From Bradyrhizobium sp. CCBAU 51627 (GTDB lineage Bacteria > Pseudomonadota > Alphaproteobacteria > Rhizobiales > Xanthobacteraceae): a stretch of DNA of 64,000 nt. The notes beneath the pieces were generated by a model, which did no database searches, was not told the origin of the DNA, and saw nothing but the letters and a program-made list of their open reading frames with translations. The position numbers were made by a program, and so were the translations under genes. This document shows, in pieces, positions 31,273-39,791 of the stretch. The stretch's first letter is position 1; every line of letters begins with the position of its first letter. The DNA lies in the NCBI RefSeq assembly GCF_028128765.1, contig NZ_LBJG01000023.1:248001-312000 (forward strand). The letters run 5' to 3'.

Positions 31273-31824
31273 ATGAGCAGAAGGTTCCTGGTCATCGGCG
31301 CGTTCGCCGCCATTTACCTGCTTTGGGGTTCCACCTATTTCGCGATCACTCTGGGATTGAAATCGATCCCGCCGATTCTGCTGATGGCGCTTCGCTCGTT
31401 CTGCGGCGGCATCGTGTTGCTGGCCATGAGTGGCGGGCAGATTGCGAGCGTGTCGTTACGGACATGGGTCAATGCGAGCCTGTGCGGGCTGCTGTTCTTC
31501 GTGGGGTGCCATGGGGTCCTCGCGTTCGCGCAACGATCGGGTCCGTCGGGCGTGGCCGCGGTCGTGCTTGCCACGATCCCGTTCTGGATCCTGTTGATCG
31601 ATGTGCTGTTCCCCGGCGATCAGCGCCCCCGGCCCGTTGCGCTGCTCGCACTCGTTCCGGGCACCCTCGTGCTGGGCGAGCCGTTCTCGCGCATGATGCT
31701 GCTTGGCGCGGGTCTCGTCATCATCTCGGTCATCGTCATCTGGAGCGCCGAACGCGCGGGGAGTCGCCGGGCGAGCGATCCGGCTGATCGGGAATTGAGA
31801 CATCTGTTTTTGCGCAAGATCTGA
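31273..31824 (+). pseudogene. EamA/DMT-family permease with internal in-frame deletion
   Basis: The frame is open for 183 codons, but EamA exporters have about 300 residues and two five-helix repeats. The first repeat is complete up to PFWILLIDVLFPGDQRPRP. The sequence then runs, around LLALVPGTLVLGEPFS, straight into what is normally the last two helices of the second repeat (GEPFSRMMLLGAGLVIISVI). About 110-120 residues are missing from the middle, leaving about six helices. GGAG precedes the ATG at 31273. It is probably non-functional unless it dimerises like a small multidrug-resistance protein. Confidence 0.75.
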
Positions 31825-31899
31825 CGATCACCGACGGCAATTTTCTCCAAGTCGGTCGGCGACCGATCGTGCTGATCTCGCTGGCAACAGGAGATCGAC

Positions 31900-32413
31900 A
31901 TGACCGACTTTGAGAGATTGTTGCATGCCGACGGACCCAACCCCGAGCACGCGGCAGCGCTTCAGCTCTACGGCCGCTTCGTCGGCGATTGGGACGCCGA
32001 GATCACGGCCCACGGCGCTGATGGAACGAAGCACACCGCGCCCGGCGAAATCCATTTCGGCTGGGTGCTGGAAGGCCGCGCCGTCCAGGACGTCTGGATC
32101 ATTCCGCGTCCCGCGGGCAGCCCCACCTTTCCGATCGCCGGCAACTGGTACGGCACGACACTGCGCGTCTACGATCCCTCCATTTCAGCGTGGCGGATTT
32201 CGTGGTTCGATCCCGGCCGCAGCGTATTCCGCCAGCAGATCGGCCGTCCGCGCGGCGAGGACATCGTGCAGGAGGGCACGACCGACGGAGGTGAGCTGGA
32301 GCTTTATGGAGATCACCGACTATTCGTTCCATTGGCTCGGCGAGGTCAAGCCCGCCACGGCAGCCGGTTGGCGTCTGGTGGTCGATGTGAGGGCGCAGCG
32401 ACGCAAGAGCTGA
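31900..32413 (+). pseudogene. Lipocalin-like/DUF1579-like protein, frameshifted
   Basis: AGGAG precedes the ATG. The first frame reads GRFVGDWDAEITAHGADG, then GEIHFGWVLEGRAVQDVWIIP and ISWFDPGRSVFRQQIG, up to about 32290. It then loses sense and ends late at 32448. In the next frame the expected ending is found: SWSFMEITDYSFHWLGEVKP, finishing at 32413. A one-base gain or two-base loss near 32285-32305 explains this. The family is a small beta-barrel, cofactor-free domain of unknown role. It could also be a sequencing error. Confidence 0.7.
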
Positions 32414-32522
32414 CGAGAACGTCGCCATGGGGCAAACGACCGCCATGACGTGAAAGAGGGGCCGGGATGTTGGTCCCGCCCCCTCTTCCGTCGTGGCCGC
32501 TGGGAAGCGTCCTTGAAAATGA

Positions 32523-32978
32523 TCAGCCAGCGCCCATCAGCGTCGCGGGGCGGCGCTCGCCGGGCGAGACGACCATCCGCTTCAGCTTGTTGACGACGCG
32601 GACCATGAAGCCGATCACGGCCGGATTGGTCTTGCGGCAGAAGGCGATCTTCTTGACGTGGCCTTCGACATGCCACTTGGCGTGCGCGCCGTCGCGGAAG
32701 AAGATGACGTCGCCGACGCCATAGCGCTTCGGCGGCAGCCCGTCGCTCTCGAGCACGATCGATCCTTCCAGGATCATGATCGTCTCGTCGAAATCATAAT
32801 ACCAGTTGAAGCGGCCCTCGGTGCAGGACCAGATGATGGTCGAGGAGGTGCCGTCCGAGCTGGTCGAGAGAATGTGCGAACGCGAGACCGGATTGCCCTC
32901 GATGATCCAGGCCGGCTCGATCGGCCGCAGCTCCAGATCCACGTTGCAACTACCAATTTCAATCAATGCGCGCGACAT
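32523..32978 (-). CDS. Cupin-domain protein
   Basis: This 151-residue single-domain cupin (about 50-120) shows EGRFNWYYDFDETIMILEGSI, then KRYGVGDVIFFRDGAHAKWHV. It belongs to the EutQ/DUF861-like group with an enhanced-binding motif. The usual first histidines are replaced (FNWYYDFDE), so metal binding is uncertain. Its function is not known. It is transcribed towards the frameshifted lipocalin-like gene. Confidence 0.85.
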   Translation of the reverse strand: MSRALIEIGSCNVDLELRPIEPAWIIEGNPVSRSHILSTSSDGTSSTIIWSCTEGRFNWYYDFDETIMILEGSIVLESDGLPPKRYGVGDVIFFRDGAHAKWHVEGHVKKIAFCRKTNPAVIGFMVRVVNKLKRMVVSPGERRPATLMGAG

Positions 32979-33213
32979 CTGCTTCCCCAGAGGATATAAT
33001 ATGTATGGCCGGGTCTCGGCCCGGATTGTTTCGAAAGATGTCGGAACGCTAGTAGCCGGCTTTTAATTCTTTCTTACGCAGGCCCGAAGAATCAGCCGCA
33101 AGTTGCAGATGCGAAGCGGTTAACGTGGAGATTACCCTGCAAATTCGTGCACATGAACCCGTTTTTTCCGGGGTGCGACAAAGTGCGCGGAATGAACCAG
33201 AGGAGCCCGATCG

Positions 33214-33768
33214 ATGCCCCTGACCCCAGAGCGTCTGATATCCGACAGCAAGGTCGTCGCCTGGCTCGGCCGCCTGGATGTCTCGTTCGCGCCGGACGAG
33301 GAACCCTGGTTCACGATCGACGGGGTCGAAAACCCCCGGCAGATCGGCAGTGACGGCTCCGGCGGCGCCTTCGTGCTGCTGCCGGCGCAGAATGTGCTCT
33401 ACGTCTCATCGGACGGACGCGCGGGCATTATCGCTGAGAGCTTCGAGGCGTTCATTCAGCTGGTCGTCGCCCGCCCCTATTGGCTCGACATCCTCAAATT
33501 CTCCGCCGGCGGCGACCTCCAGGAGATGCGGCGCGCGGCGGATGCGCTTGAGGCGACACGCGAGGACGAGGACGACGTCAACGAGGCGCGAGAAGAAGTC
33601 CGCGAGCGCCTCGGCCTGCCGGAGGCAGACGACCCGGTCGGCGCGCTGTACGAGGCGGTCGCAGCGTCCGACGCCATCGTGCGGGCCACCGACGGCAGCC
33701 CGTTCACCACATTGTTCAACCGCTTCAGCATCGACAACAACCCGATGCTGCGCAACGCGGCGGCGTGA
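33214..33768 (+). CDS. Conserved protein with SUKH/SMI1-like segment
   Basis: This 184-residue acidic protein has the segment IGSDGSGGAFVLLP...VLYVSSDGRAGIIAESFEAFIQLV (about 45-90). It resembles the SMI1/KNR4 (SUKH) core: a Gly-x-Asp-Gly strand followed by an SFxxFL helix. SUKH proteins are often immunity proteins to contact-dependent toxins, but no toxin gene is near. An acidic helical stretch (DALEATREDEDDVNEAREEV) follows. GAGGAG precedes the ATG. The assignment is tentative. Confidence 0.6.
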   Translation: MPLTPERLISDSKVVAWLGRLDVSFAPDEEPWFTIDGVENPRQIGSDGSGGAFVLLPAQNVLYVSSDGRAGIIAESFEAFIQLVVARPYWLDILKFSAGGDLQEMRRAADALEATREDEDDVNEAREEVRERLGLPEADDPVGALYEAVAASDAIVRATDGSPFTTLFNRFSIDNNPMLRNAAA

Positions 33769-33795
33769 GGTTTGATTTAATCCGCGGCCGGGTTG

Positions 33796-33824
33796 TTCAC
33801 CTCTCGCCATCCGAGAGAGGTGAA
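33796..33824. terminator. Bidirectional hairpin between convergent genes
   Basis: TTCACCTCTC and GAGAGGTGAA form a perfect 10-bp stem between the SUKH-like gene (+) and the aminopeptidase gene (-). Confidence 0.65.
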
Positions 33825-33829
33825 GGATC

Positions 33830-35086
33830 CTACTTCGCCCACTCGCCCTTGCGGAACACCGGCACCTTGCTGCCGTCAGCCAGGATGCCGTCGATGTCGG
33901 TCTCGGCCGAGCCGATCATCCAGTCGATATGGATCAGACTCTGGTTGCCGCCTTGCGCGGCAATCTGCTGCGGCGTGAGCTGCGCGCCGTTGATGAAGCA
34001 TTTCGAGTAGCACTGGCCGAGCGCGATGTGCGAGGCCGCGTTCTCGTCGAACAGCGTGTTGTAGAACAACAGCCCGCTCTGCGAGATCGGCGAGGAATGC
34101 GGCACCAGCGCCACCTCGCCGAGTCGGCGCGCGCCCTCGTCGGTGTCGAGCACCTTGTTCAGCACCTCCGCGCCGCGCGAGGCCTTGGCGTCGACGATCC
34201 TGCCGTCCTCGAAGCGCACCGCGATGTTGTCGATCAGCGTGCCCTGATAGGACAGCGGCTTCGAGCTCACGACATGGCCGTAGACCCGCCGGCAATGCGG
34301 CGTGGTGAAGACCTCTTCGGTCGGAATGTTGGCGTTGCAGCTGATGCCGTTCTTGGAGAGCGAGGCGCCGCCTTCCCACTCATGGCCGTCGGCCAGCCCG
34401 ATGGTGAGATCGGTGCCGGGGCCCGAATATTGCAGCGCGCGGAAACGCTGGCCGTTGAGCCAGTTGGTGCGCTCGCGCAGCACCGCATTGTGGCTCGCCC
34501 AATTGGCCATTGCGTCCTCGCGGTCGACGCGGGACGCTGCGAAGATTGCGTCCGCGAGCTTGCCGATCGCGACCTCTTCGGGATCATCAGGGAAGACCTG
34601 CTTGGCCCAGGACGGGCTCGGATAGGCGATGATGTTCCAGTTGGTGTCGAAATTGACGATCTTTTCCAGCGCCGGCTGATAGGCCATGGAATTGGCTTTG
34701 CTGGCGCGCGCCACCTTGGAAGGATCCTCGCCCGAAAGCAGCATCGGATTGTCGCCGACGATGGCCAGACGCGCAGTATTCTCCGAGAACGCCTTTGCCA
34801 TGCCCTCGTACAGCCAGTTGGCGGCGCGATCGAAGCTGTTGTCGTGGCCATAACGATAGCGCGCCAGCGTCATCTCCTCGTCGGAGAGGATGGGCGTGAC
34901 GATGCCCGCGCCTGCTTTGTAGGCGTGCGCAGCGATCCGGCGCACCAGGGGCAATGCGATCGCGGGCGCCGTCAAGAGAAGATCCTGTCCCGGCCGCAAG
35001 CCCAGTCCCACCTTCACCGCCACCTCGGCCAGCCGGTCGAGCTTCACGGGATCAATGGGCGTGGATGTATTGCGGTTGTCAGTCAT
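33830..35086 (-). CDS. M29-family aminopeptidase (AmpS/PepS/AMP II type)
   Basis: This metal-dependent exopeptidase has 418 residues, the typical M29 length. Expected metal ligands lie in NIPTEEVFTTPH (Glu), the region LLFYNTLFDENAASHIALGQCY (Glu, His), and IHIDWMIGS (His, Asp). It removes N-terminal residues from peptides in the cytosol. AGAGGA lies 6 nt before the ATG. It is monocistronic. Confidence 0.93.
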   Translation of the reverse strand: MTDNRNTSTPIDPVKLDRLAEVAVKVGLGLRPGQDLLLTAPAIALPLVRRIAAHAYKAGAGIVTPILSDEEMTLARYRYGHDNSFDRAANWLYEGMAKAFSENTARLAIVGDNPMLLSGEDPSKVARASKANSMAYQPALEKIVNFDTNWNIIAYPSPSWAKQVFPDDPEEVAIGKLADAIFAASRVDREDAMANWASHNAVLRERTNWLNGQRFRALQYSGPGTDLTIGLADGHEWEGGASLSKNGISCNANIPTEEVFTTPHCRRVYGHVVSSKPLSYQGTLIDNIAVRFEDGRIVDAKASRGAEVLNKVLDTDEGARRLGEVALVPHSSPISQSGLLFYNTLFDENAASHIALGQCYSKCFINGAQLTPQQIAAQGGNQSLIHIDWMIGSAETDIDGILADGSKVPVFRKGEWAK

Positions 35087-35321
35087 GCCGGGTCCTCTGC
35101 CGAAAGTCTGCCATTCAATCTAAGTCTAGCATCACGAGACACAAGTGTGCGAGCGTCTTGCAAGACGTGAAAGATACGGAGTTTCACGCAGTTTGGTTTT
35201 CAACGCGTTGCCGATTTCGGCACCTGGTTGGTCCTGGCGGGCGCACGGCCGAGGTCATTTTTCGGTGATGACTGTCTCCGCAAGGGAGACTGGATCGCTT
35301 CGCTTCCGCCCTTACGGACCA

Positions 35322-35423
35322 CCGGAAGGCGACATCCAATACTGCATGCAGCGCTACAGATCCTACAACCCGAATACCGGCCTGTACCTCGGCAAGGATG
35401 GCAGGCGCCATCCTTGCCCGTAG
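35322..35423 (+). pseudogene. BA14K-family C-terminal remnant
   Basis: The last 32 codons before TAG read ...YCMQRYRSYNPNTGLYLGKD followed by GRRHPCP. This is the conserved C-terminus of BA14K-like exported proteins of Rhizobiales, where two Cys and the YxxRYRSY motif are typical. Upstream in the same frame (35145-35320) nothing resembles the Pro/Ala-rich N-terminal part or a signal peptide. A hairpin with arms 35484-35493 and 35507-35516 lies downstream. Confidence 0.7.
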
Positions 35424-35594
35424 CGAGGCGAGCCGCGCCGACTGTGGCCGGCCTGGGCGCTTGATCGAACTCTTCTGATCGGCATCCACCCTGCTTCCTC
35501 ACGGCACAGGGTGGATTTGCGTCTGGACCTCGGCTTGTGCCCCTCTGCTCCTGCATCATCTCGCCGCTGCCGCCGAACTCGGCGGGAAAATCCT

Positions 35595-35885
35595 TCAGCT
35601 GTGATCGCCCGCAACTCGTCCTTTACCGACAAGGGACGCGCGGTGCACATCAAGCAGATCGCCGAGGAGCTCGGCGTGCGCTACGTCGTCGAGGGCAGCG
35701 TGCGCAAGGTGGACAACCGCGTGCGCATCACCGCGCAGCTCAACGACGCCACCACCGGGGGTCATCTCTGGGCCGAACGCTATGACCGCGAGCTCAACGA
35801 CGTCTTCAGGACGAGATCACCGAGAGGAGCGCCGCGGCGATCGAGTCGCAGATCCATGCCGCCGAGAATCGGGACGTTGCGCAGC
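35595..35885 (+). pseudogene. Remnant of a TolB-N/TPR-type adenylate cyclase gene
   Basis: About 70 codons read VIARNSSFTDKGRAVHIKQI, then ELGVRYVVEGSVRKVDNRVR and ATTGGHLWAERYDRELNDVF. This is the TolB/FlgO-like N-terminal segment that follows the cyclase domain in many Bradyrhizobium class III cyclases. At about 35807 the frame shifts by one and continues QDEITERSAAAIESQIHAAE. About 7 bp (encoding the A-V before QDEIT) seem to be missing. Neither the cyclase domain nor the TPR part is present. Confidence 0.75.
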
Positions 35886-35921
35886 TTCGGGGGTCCGAGC
35901 AGGCGCTCGCGACCGGCTCCG

Positions 35922-36401
35922 TCACTGCATCCGTTTCCGGCGCAGATGGATGATGACATCGAGCCGCGCGATCTCGTGCCCGGGAAGCGCGTCCGGCACC
36001 TTGCTGAAGGCAAGGCCGGCGGCGACGTCGACCAGCACATCCTCGCCTTCCAGATAGAAGTGCGGATGGACAGATGTGTCGGTGTCGAAGAACGATTTGA
36101 TGCCGTCGGCCGCGATCCGACGCAGCAGGCCGGCTTCGGTGAACTGGTTCAGCGTGTTGTAGACCGTGGCCAGCGACAGATAGGCATTTGCCGCCACCGC
36201 CTCATCGTAGAGGCTCTCCGCAGTGACATGGCGATGGCCGCGCAGGAACAACAGTTTTCCGAGCGCAAGACGCTGGCGCGTCGGGCGCAGGCCGGCATCG
36301 ACGAGCATTTGCAGGCAATGTTTCGTTGCGTCATCCGAGAGCAGGCCGGGCGCGACGGCATCCTCCCCGCCCACAGGATTGTTGGTGGCCTGGATGTCCA
36401 T
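35922..36401 (-). CDS. irr2: Fur-family iron/heme regulator, Irr paralogue
   Basis: This transcription factor has 159 residues from the ATG at 36401 (AGGAG 12 nt upstream; a GTG at 36452 is possible). The winged helix reads LRPTRQRLALGKLLFLRGHRHVTAESLYDE...VSLATVYNTLN-like, here AYLSLATVYNTLNQFTEAGLL. The dimer part continues FFDTDTSVHPHFYLEGEDVL. It follows the Irr pattern (HxH-F/Y-YLE) rather than Fur. The N-terminal heme-regulatory GCPW motif of classical Irr is absent from the ATG form; a lone Cys-Pro occurs only in the GTG-extended form. Bradyrhizobium is known to hold a second Irr. It would sense heme/iron status and control iron genes. Confidence 0.85.
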   Translation of the reverse strand: MDIQATNNPVGGEDAVAPGLLSDDATKHCLQMLVDAGLRPTRQRLALGKLLFLRGHRHVTAESLYDEAVAANAYLSLATVYNTLNQFTEAGLLRRIAADGIKSFFDTDTSVHPHFYLEGEDVLVDVAAGLAFSKVPDALPGHEIARLDVIIHLRRKRMQ

Positions 36402-36488
36402 CGGTCGTCTTGTCTCCTGCGATAACGGACAAGGCGCGGCTTCGCCCTCCACTAGTTGACATCGGATCGCAAAAGGAGCGGCTTGGCT

Positions 36489-36502
36489 TTGATCCGGATC
36501 AA
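36489..36502. promoter_or_regulatory. Perfect FixK/FNR box (TTGAT-CCGG-ATCAA)
   Basis: TTGATCCGGATCAA is a perfect palindrome matching the FixK/FNR consensus TTGA-N6-TCAA. It lies between the divergent irr-like gene (94 bp from its ATG) and the 103-residue gene (87 bp from its ATG). Either could be activated in low oxygen. Confidence 0.75.
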
Positions 36503-36582
36503 TTCCGCACCCGGCCTCTGACCTATCGCAACGTGGGCCGATCTATTTCCCGGCAGGATGTTGCGGCACCGATGAGGCCGTT

Positions 36583-36894
36583 ATGACGAAGCCGGTTCCC
36601 GACAAGGCAGAGATCGCGCTCGAATATCCGGACAAGTTCTACGCCGGCACCTTCGAGCATTCATCACGGTTCGAGGCACATCTCGACGGCAGCGGGGTGG
36701 CACTCGTGCTCGAGCGCCCCGGGACCGAGGACGTGCGCAAGTCGGTGCACCTCCACATCCACTTCGGCTTGCTCGCCGGCATCTTGCGCGAGCTCGCGTC
36801 GAGCGTCGCTGCGATTCCAAAGGACGACATCGCGCATCGCGAGCTGCTCGCCAGCGCACTGGATGAATTGCAGCAGGCGCTGAAAACCTCCTGA
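36583..36894 (+). CDS. Conserved hypothetical protein, possible FixK-regulated
   Basis: This 103-residue protein is not recognised. It opens with charged residues, has a beta-rich middle (SGVALVLERPG) and a His-containing strand (SVHLHIHFGLLAGILREL), then ends in a helix (ALDELQQALKTS). It has no signal peptide or membrane segment. It lies downstream of the perfect FixK box, so low-oxygen control is plausible. Confidence 0.7.
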   Translation: MTKPVPDKAEIALEYPDKFYAGTFEHSSRFEAHLDGSGVALVLERPGTEDVRKSVHLHIHFGLLAGILRELASSVAAIPKDDIAHRELLASALDELQQALKTS

Positions 36895-37190
36895 GTCCTA
36901 TCTGGCCTTGACCTGTGTCGGCTTCGGCGGCGGCACCTGTGCATTCCTTGTCGGCATGGGGACTGTTGAGATCGCCGGTGGCGCCCCTCGGCTTGAGGCC
37001 AACGAAACAAGTGAAACCGGACGCGCTGTACATTTTTTGTGCTGACACTGTCGAGACTTTCATCTTGCGGCGCGGAACGGGACCGTGTGAGCCTCGCGCC
37101 CGGATGGGGACTGGGATGGGCCGGCCGTCGCTTTGCGCGCGAGGACGTTGCGAAGCGCTGACGGCTGGTCGTGGTTGAGAAAGATACGAC
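36895..37190. other. 296-bp gap before the dpp operon
   Basis: No supported plus-strand gene is visible. On the minus strand a frame reads ...STVPMPTRNAQVPPPKPTQV before a stop at 36898, and a different frame upstream (from an ATG at 37063) reads MKVSTVSAQKMYSASGFTCF. Together they could be a decayed small gene, but no ribosome binding site is seen. The region probably contains the dppA promoter. Confidence 0.4.
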
Positions 37191-38741
37191 ATGTCGAAAC
37201 GAGTGTTGCTTGGTCTCCTCCTGGCTTGCGGCCTCACGGCCTCCGCGCTGGCGCAAGCGCCGAAGACGGGAGGCGTGATCAATGCGGTGATCCAGCCTGA
37301 GCCGCCCGGCCTGATGCTTGCGATGATCCAGAACGGTCCGACCCAGATGGTCTCGGGCAACATTTTCGAGGGCCTGTTGCGCTACAGCCCCAAGCTCGAG
37401 CCGCAGCCCGAGCTCGCCGAAAGCTGGAGCGTCAGCGAGGACGCCAAGACGTATACTTTCAAGCTTCGAAAGGGCGTCACCTGGCATGATGGCAAGCCCT
37501 TCACCTCCGCCGACGTGCTGTTCTCGGTCGAGATGCTGAAGCAGACACATGCGCGCGCCCGCAACAACCTCGCGCAGGTCGACAAGGTCGAGGCGCCCGA
37601 CGATTACACCGTCGTGTTCACGCTGAAGCAGCCGTTCGGCCCGTTTCTCGGCATCTTCGAGGTCGGCTCGATGCCGATGGTGCCGAAGCATCTCTATGAA
37701 GGCACCGACTGGAAGACCAATCCCTATAACAATGCGCCTATCGGCACCGGCCCGTTCATGTTCAAGGAGTGGCAGAAGGGCTCGTTCATCCGGCTGGTCA
37801 AGAACCCGAATTATTACGAAAAGGGCAAGCCCTATATCGACGAGATCTACTGGCAGATCATCCCCGACGCCGCCGCGCGCTCGTTGGCCTATGAGACCGG
37901 CAAGGTCGACGTGCTGCCCGGCGGCTCGGTGGAGAATTTCGACGTGCCGCGGCTGTCCAAGCTGAAGGACACCTGCGTTACCGGCGCCGGCTGGGAGTTC
38001 TTCTCGCCGCTGGCCTGGCTGTGGCTCAACAACCGTCAGGGGCCGCTGGCCGACAAGCGGATGCGGCAGGCGATCATGTATGCGATCGACCGCGACTTCG
38101 CCAAGGACGTGATCTGGAACGGGCTCGGCAAGGTCGCGACCGGCCCCTCGGCGTCGACCATCAAGTACTACACCGACGACGTGCCCAAATACGCTTACGA
38201 TCCGGCCAAAGCCAAGGCGCTGCTGAAGGAAGCCGGCTACAAGGGCGAGAAGATCCGCCTGCTGCCGCTCGCCTATGGCGAGACCTGGCAGCGTTGGGGT
38301 GAAGCCGTGAAGCAGAACCTGATGGATGTCGGCATGAACATCGAGACGATCTCGACCGACGTCGCCGGCGGCAACCAGAAGATCGGCGACTGGGATTACG
38401 ACATCGCTTTCACCTATCTCTACCAGTACGGCGATCCCGCGCTCGGGGTGGGGCGCAACTACGTCTCCAGCGCCATCGCCAAGGGGCAGGTGTTCAACAA
38501 CGTCGAGGGCTACTCCAACCCCGAGATCGACAAGCTGTTCGCCGACGGCGCGGTCGCTACGCCTGATACCAAGCGCAAGGAAATCTACGAAAAGGCGCAG
38601 AAGATCCTGGTCGAGGACGTGCCGGTGGCCTGGATGCTCGAACTGCAATTCCCGACCATCACGCGCTGCAAGGTCAAGAATTTGATCACCACCGCCATCG
38701 GGGTCAATGACGGCTTCAAGGACGCATGGCTGGACAAGTGA
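37191..38741 (+). CDS. Dipeptide/oligopeptide ABC substrate-binding protein (SBP family 5)
   Basis: This periplasmic solute-binding protein has 516 residues. Signal peptide SKRVLLGLLLACGLTASALA precedes the mature start QAPKTGG. Family-5 hallmarks include NIFEGLLRYSPKLEPQPELAESW, TYTFKLRKGVTWHDGKPFTSADV and PIGTGPFMFKEW. Ligands of this family include dipeptides, opines and nickel. It is the first gene of an operon with permeases and a fused ATPase. Confidence 0.92.
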   Translation: MSKRVLLGLLLACGLTASALAQAPKTGGVINAVIQPEPPGLMLAMIQNGPTQMVSGNIFEGLLRYSPKLEPQPELAESWSVSEDAKTYTFKLRKGVTWHDGKPFTSADVLFSVEMLKQTHARARNNLAQVDKVEAPDDYTVVFTLKQPFGPFLGIFEVGSMPMVPKHLYEGTDWKTNPYNNAPIGTGPFMFKEWQKGSFIRLVKNPNYYEKGKPYIDEIYWQIIPDAAARSLAYETGKVDVLPGGSVENFDVPRLSKLKDTCVTGAGWEFFSPLAWLWLNNRQGPLADKRMRQAIMYAIDRDFAKDVIWNGLGKVATGPSASTIKYYTDDVPKYAYDPAKAKALLKEAGYKGEKIRLLPLAYGETWQRWGEAVKQNLMDVGMNIETISTDVAGGNQKIGDWDYDIAFTYLYQYGDPALGVGRNYVSSAIAKGQVFNNVEGYSNPEIDKLFADGAVATPDTKRKEIYEKAQKILVEDVPVAWMLELQFPTITRCKVKNLITTAIGVNDGFKDAWLDK

Positions 38742-38750
38742 GCGCGGCCC

Positions 38751-38775
38751 CACCTCTCCCCGACGGGGAGAGGTG
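38751..38775. terminator. Perfect hairpin between binding protein and permease genes
   Basis: CACCTCTCCCC/GGGGAGAGGTG is an 11-bp stem with a 3-nt loop, 10 bp after the binding-protein stop. It may stabilise or attenuate the mRNA so that the binding protein is made in excess. Confidence 0.65.
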
Positions 38776-38819
38776 TTCCTCGCGGCGCGGTCGCCTCAAC
38801 CTCTGACATTCAAAACTAG

Positions 38820-39791
38820 ATGCTCTCCTTCGTCGCTCAACGTGTCCTCAAGGGCGTGATCGTTCTGCTTGCGATCGTCGTCCTCAATTTCTTCCTGATC
38901 CGGCTTGCGCCTGGTGACCCGGCGGTCGTAATGGCGGGCGAGGCCGGCGCCTCCGACCAGGTCTTCGTCAAGCAGCTCCGGGAGAAATTCGGCCTCGACA
39001 AGCCGCTGCCCGAGCAGCTCTTCATCTACGTCAAGGGCATCGCGACCCTCGACCTCGGCTTCTCGTTCCGCCAGCAGGCGCCGGTGGCGAAGCTGATCGC
39101 GGAACGGTTGCCAGCGACGCTGCTGTTGACGCTGACCGCATTCGCGATCTCGCTCGCGCTCGGCGTTCTCTTCGGCACTTTCGCCGCCCGCTTTGCCGGC
39201 ACCTTGCTCGACACCGGCATCACCGTCTTTGCGTTGGTCTTCTACGCCATGCCGATCTTCTGGGTGGCCTTGATGGGGATCCTGCTGTTCTCGGTCACGG
39301 TCGACTGGCTGCCGAGCTTCGGCTACGAGACCGTCGGCGCCAACCTCACCGGCTTTGCCCAAGTAGTCGACGTCGCCAAGCATTTGATCATGCCGGCGAT
39401 GACGCTCGGCCTGTTTTTCATGGCGACCTACACCCGCATGACGCGCGCCTCGATGCTGGAGGTGAAGCGGCTCGACTTCGTCAAGACGGCGCGCGCGAAA
39501 GGCCTCTCCGACGCCGTGATCCAGCGCCGGCATGTGCTGCGCAACGCACTCCTCCCGGTTGTAACGCTCGCGGGCGTCCATGCCGGCACGCTGATCGGCG
39601 GCGCGGTCATCACCGAGACCGTGTTCGCCTGGCCCGGCATCGGACGGCTGATGTACGACGCGCTGTTGCAGCGCGACTACAATCTCCTGCTCGGCGTCTT
39701 CGTGACCTGCTCGGTCATGGTGCTGATCTTCAACCTCATCACCGACCTCGTCTATCGACTGGTCGACCCTCGCATCGAATTTGCCGCATGA
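38820..39791 (+). CDS. Dpp-type ABC transporter permease (DppB-like)
   Basis: This inner-membrane subunit has 323 residues, about six membrane segments, and the EAA-loop sequence DFVKTARAKGLSDAVIQRRHVLRNALLP typical of DppB/OppB. The N-terminus MLSFVAQRVLKGVIVLLAIVV and the motif RLAPGDPAV are hallmarks. Its stop overlaps the next gene by 4 nt. Confidence 0.93.
   Translation: MLSFVAQRVLKGVIVLLAIVVLNFFLIRLAPGDPAVVMAGEAGASDQVFVKQLREKFGLDKPLPEQLFIYVKGIATLDLGFSFRQQAPVAKLIAERLPATLLLTLTAFAISLALGVLFGTFAARFAGTLLDTGITVFALVFYAMPIFWVALMGILLFSVTVDWLPSFGYETVGANLTGFAQVVDVAKHLIMPAMTLGLFFMATYTRMTRASMLEVKRLDFVKTARAKGLSDAVIQRRHVLRNALLPVVTLAGVHAGTLIGGAVITETVFAWPGIGRLMYDALLQRDYNLLLGVFVTCSVMVLIFNLITDLVYRLVDPRIEFAA

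Noticed and set aside
36639..38753. A 704-codon minus-strand frame opposite the dpp binding-protein gene
   Set aside because: The plus-strand protein has clear family-5 motifs and a signal peptide; the opposite product looks like random high-GC antisense.
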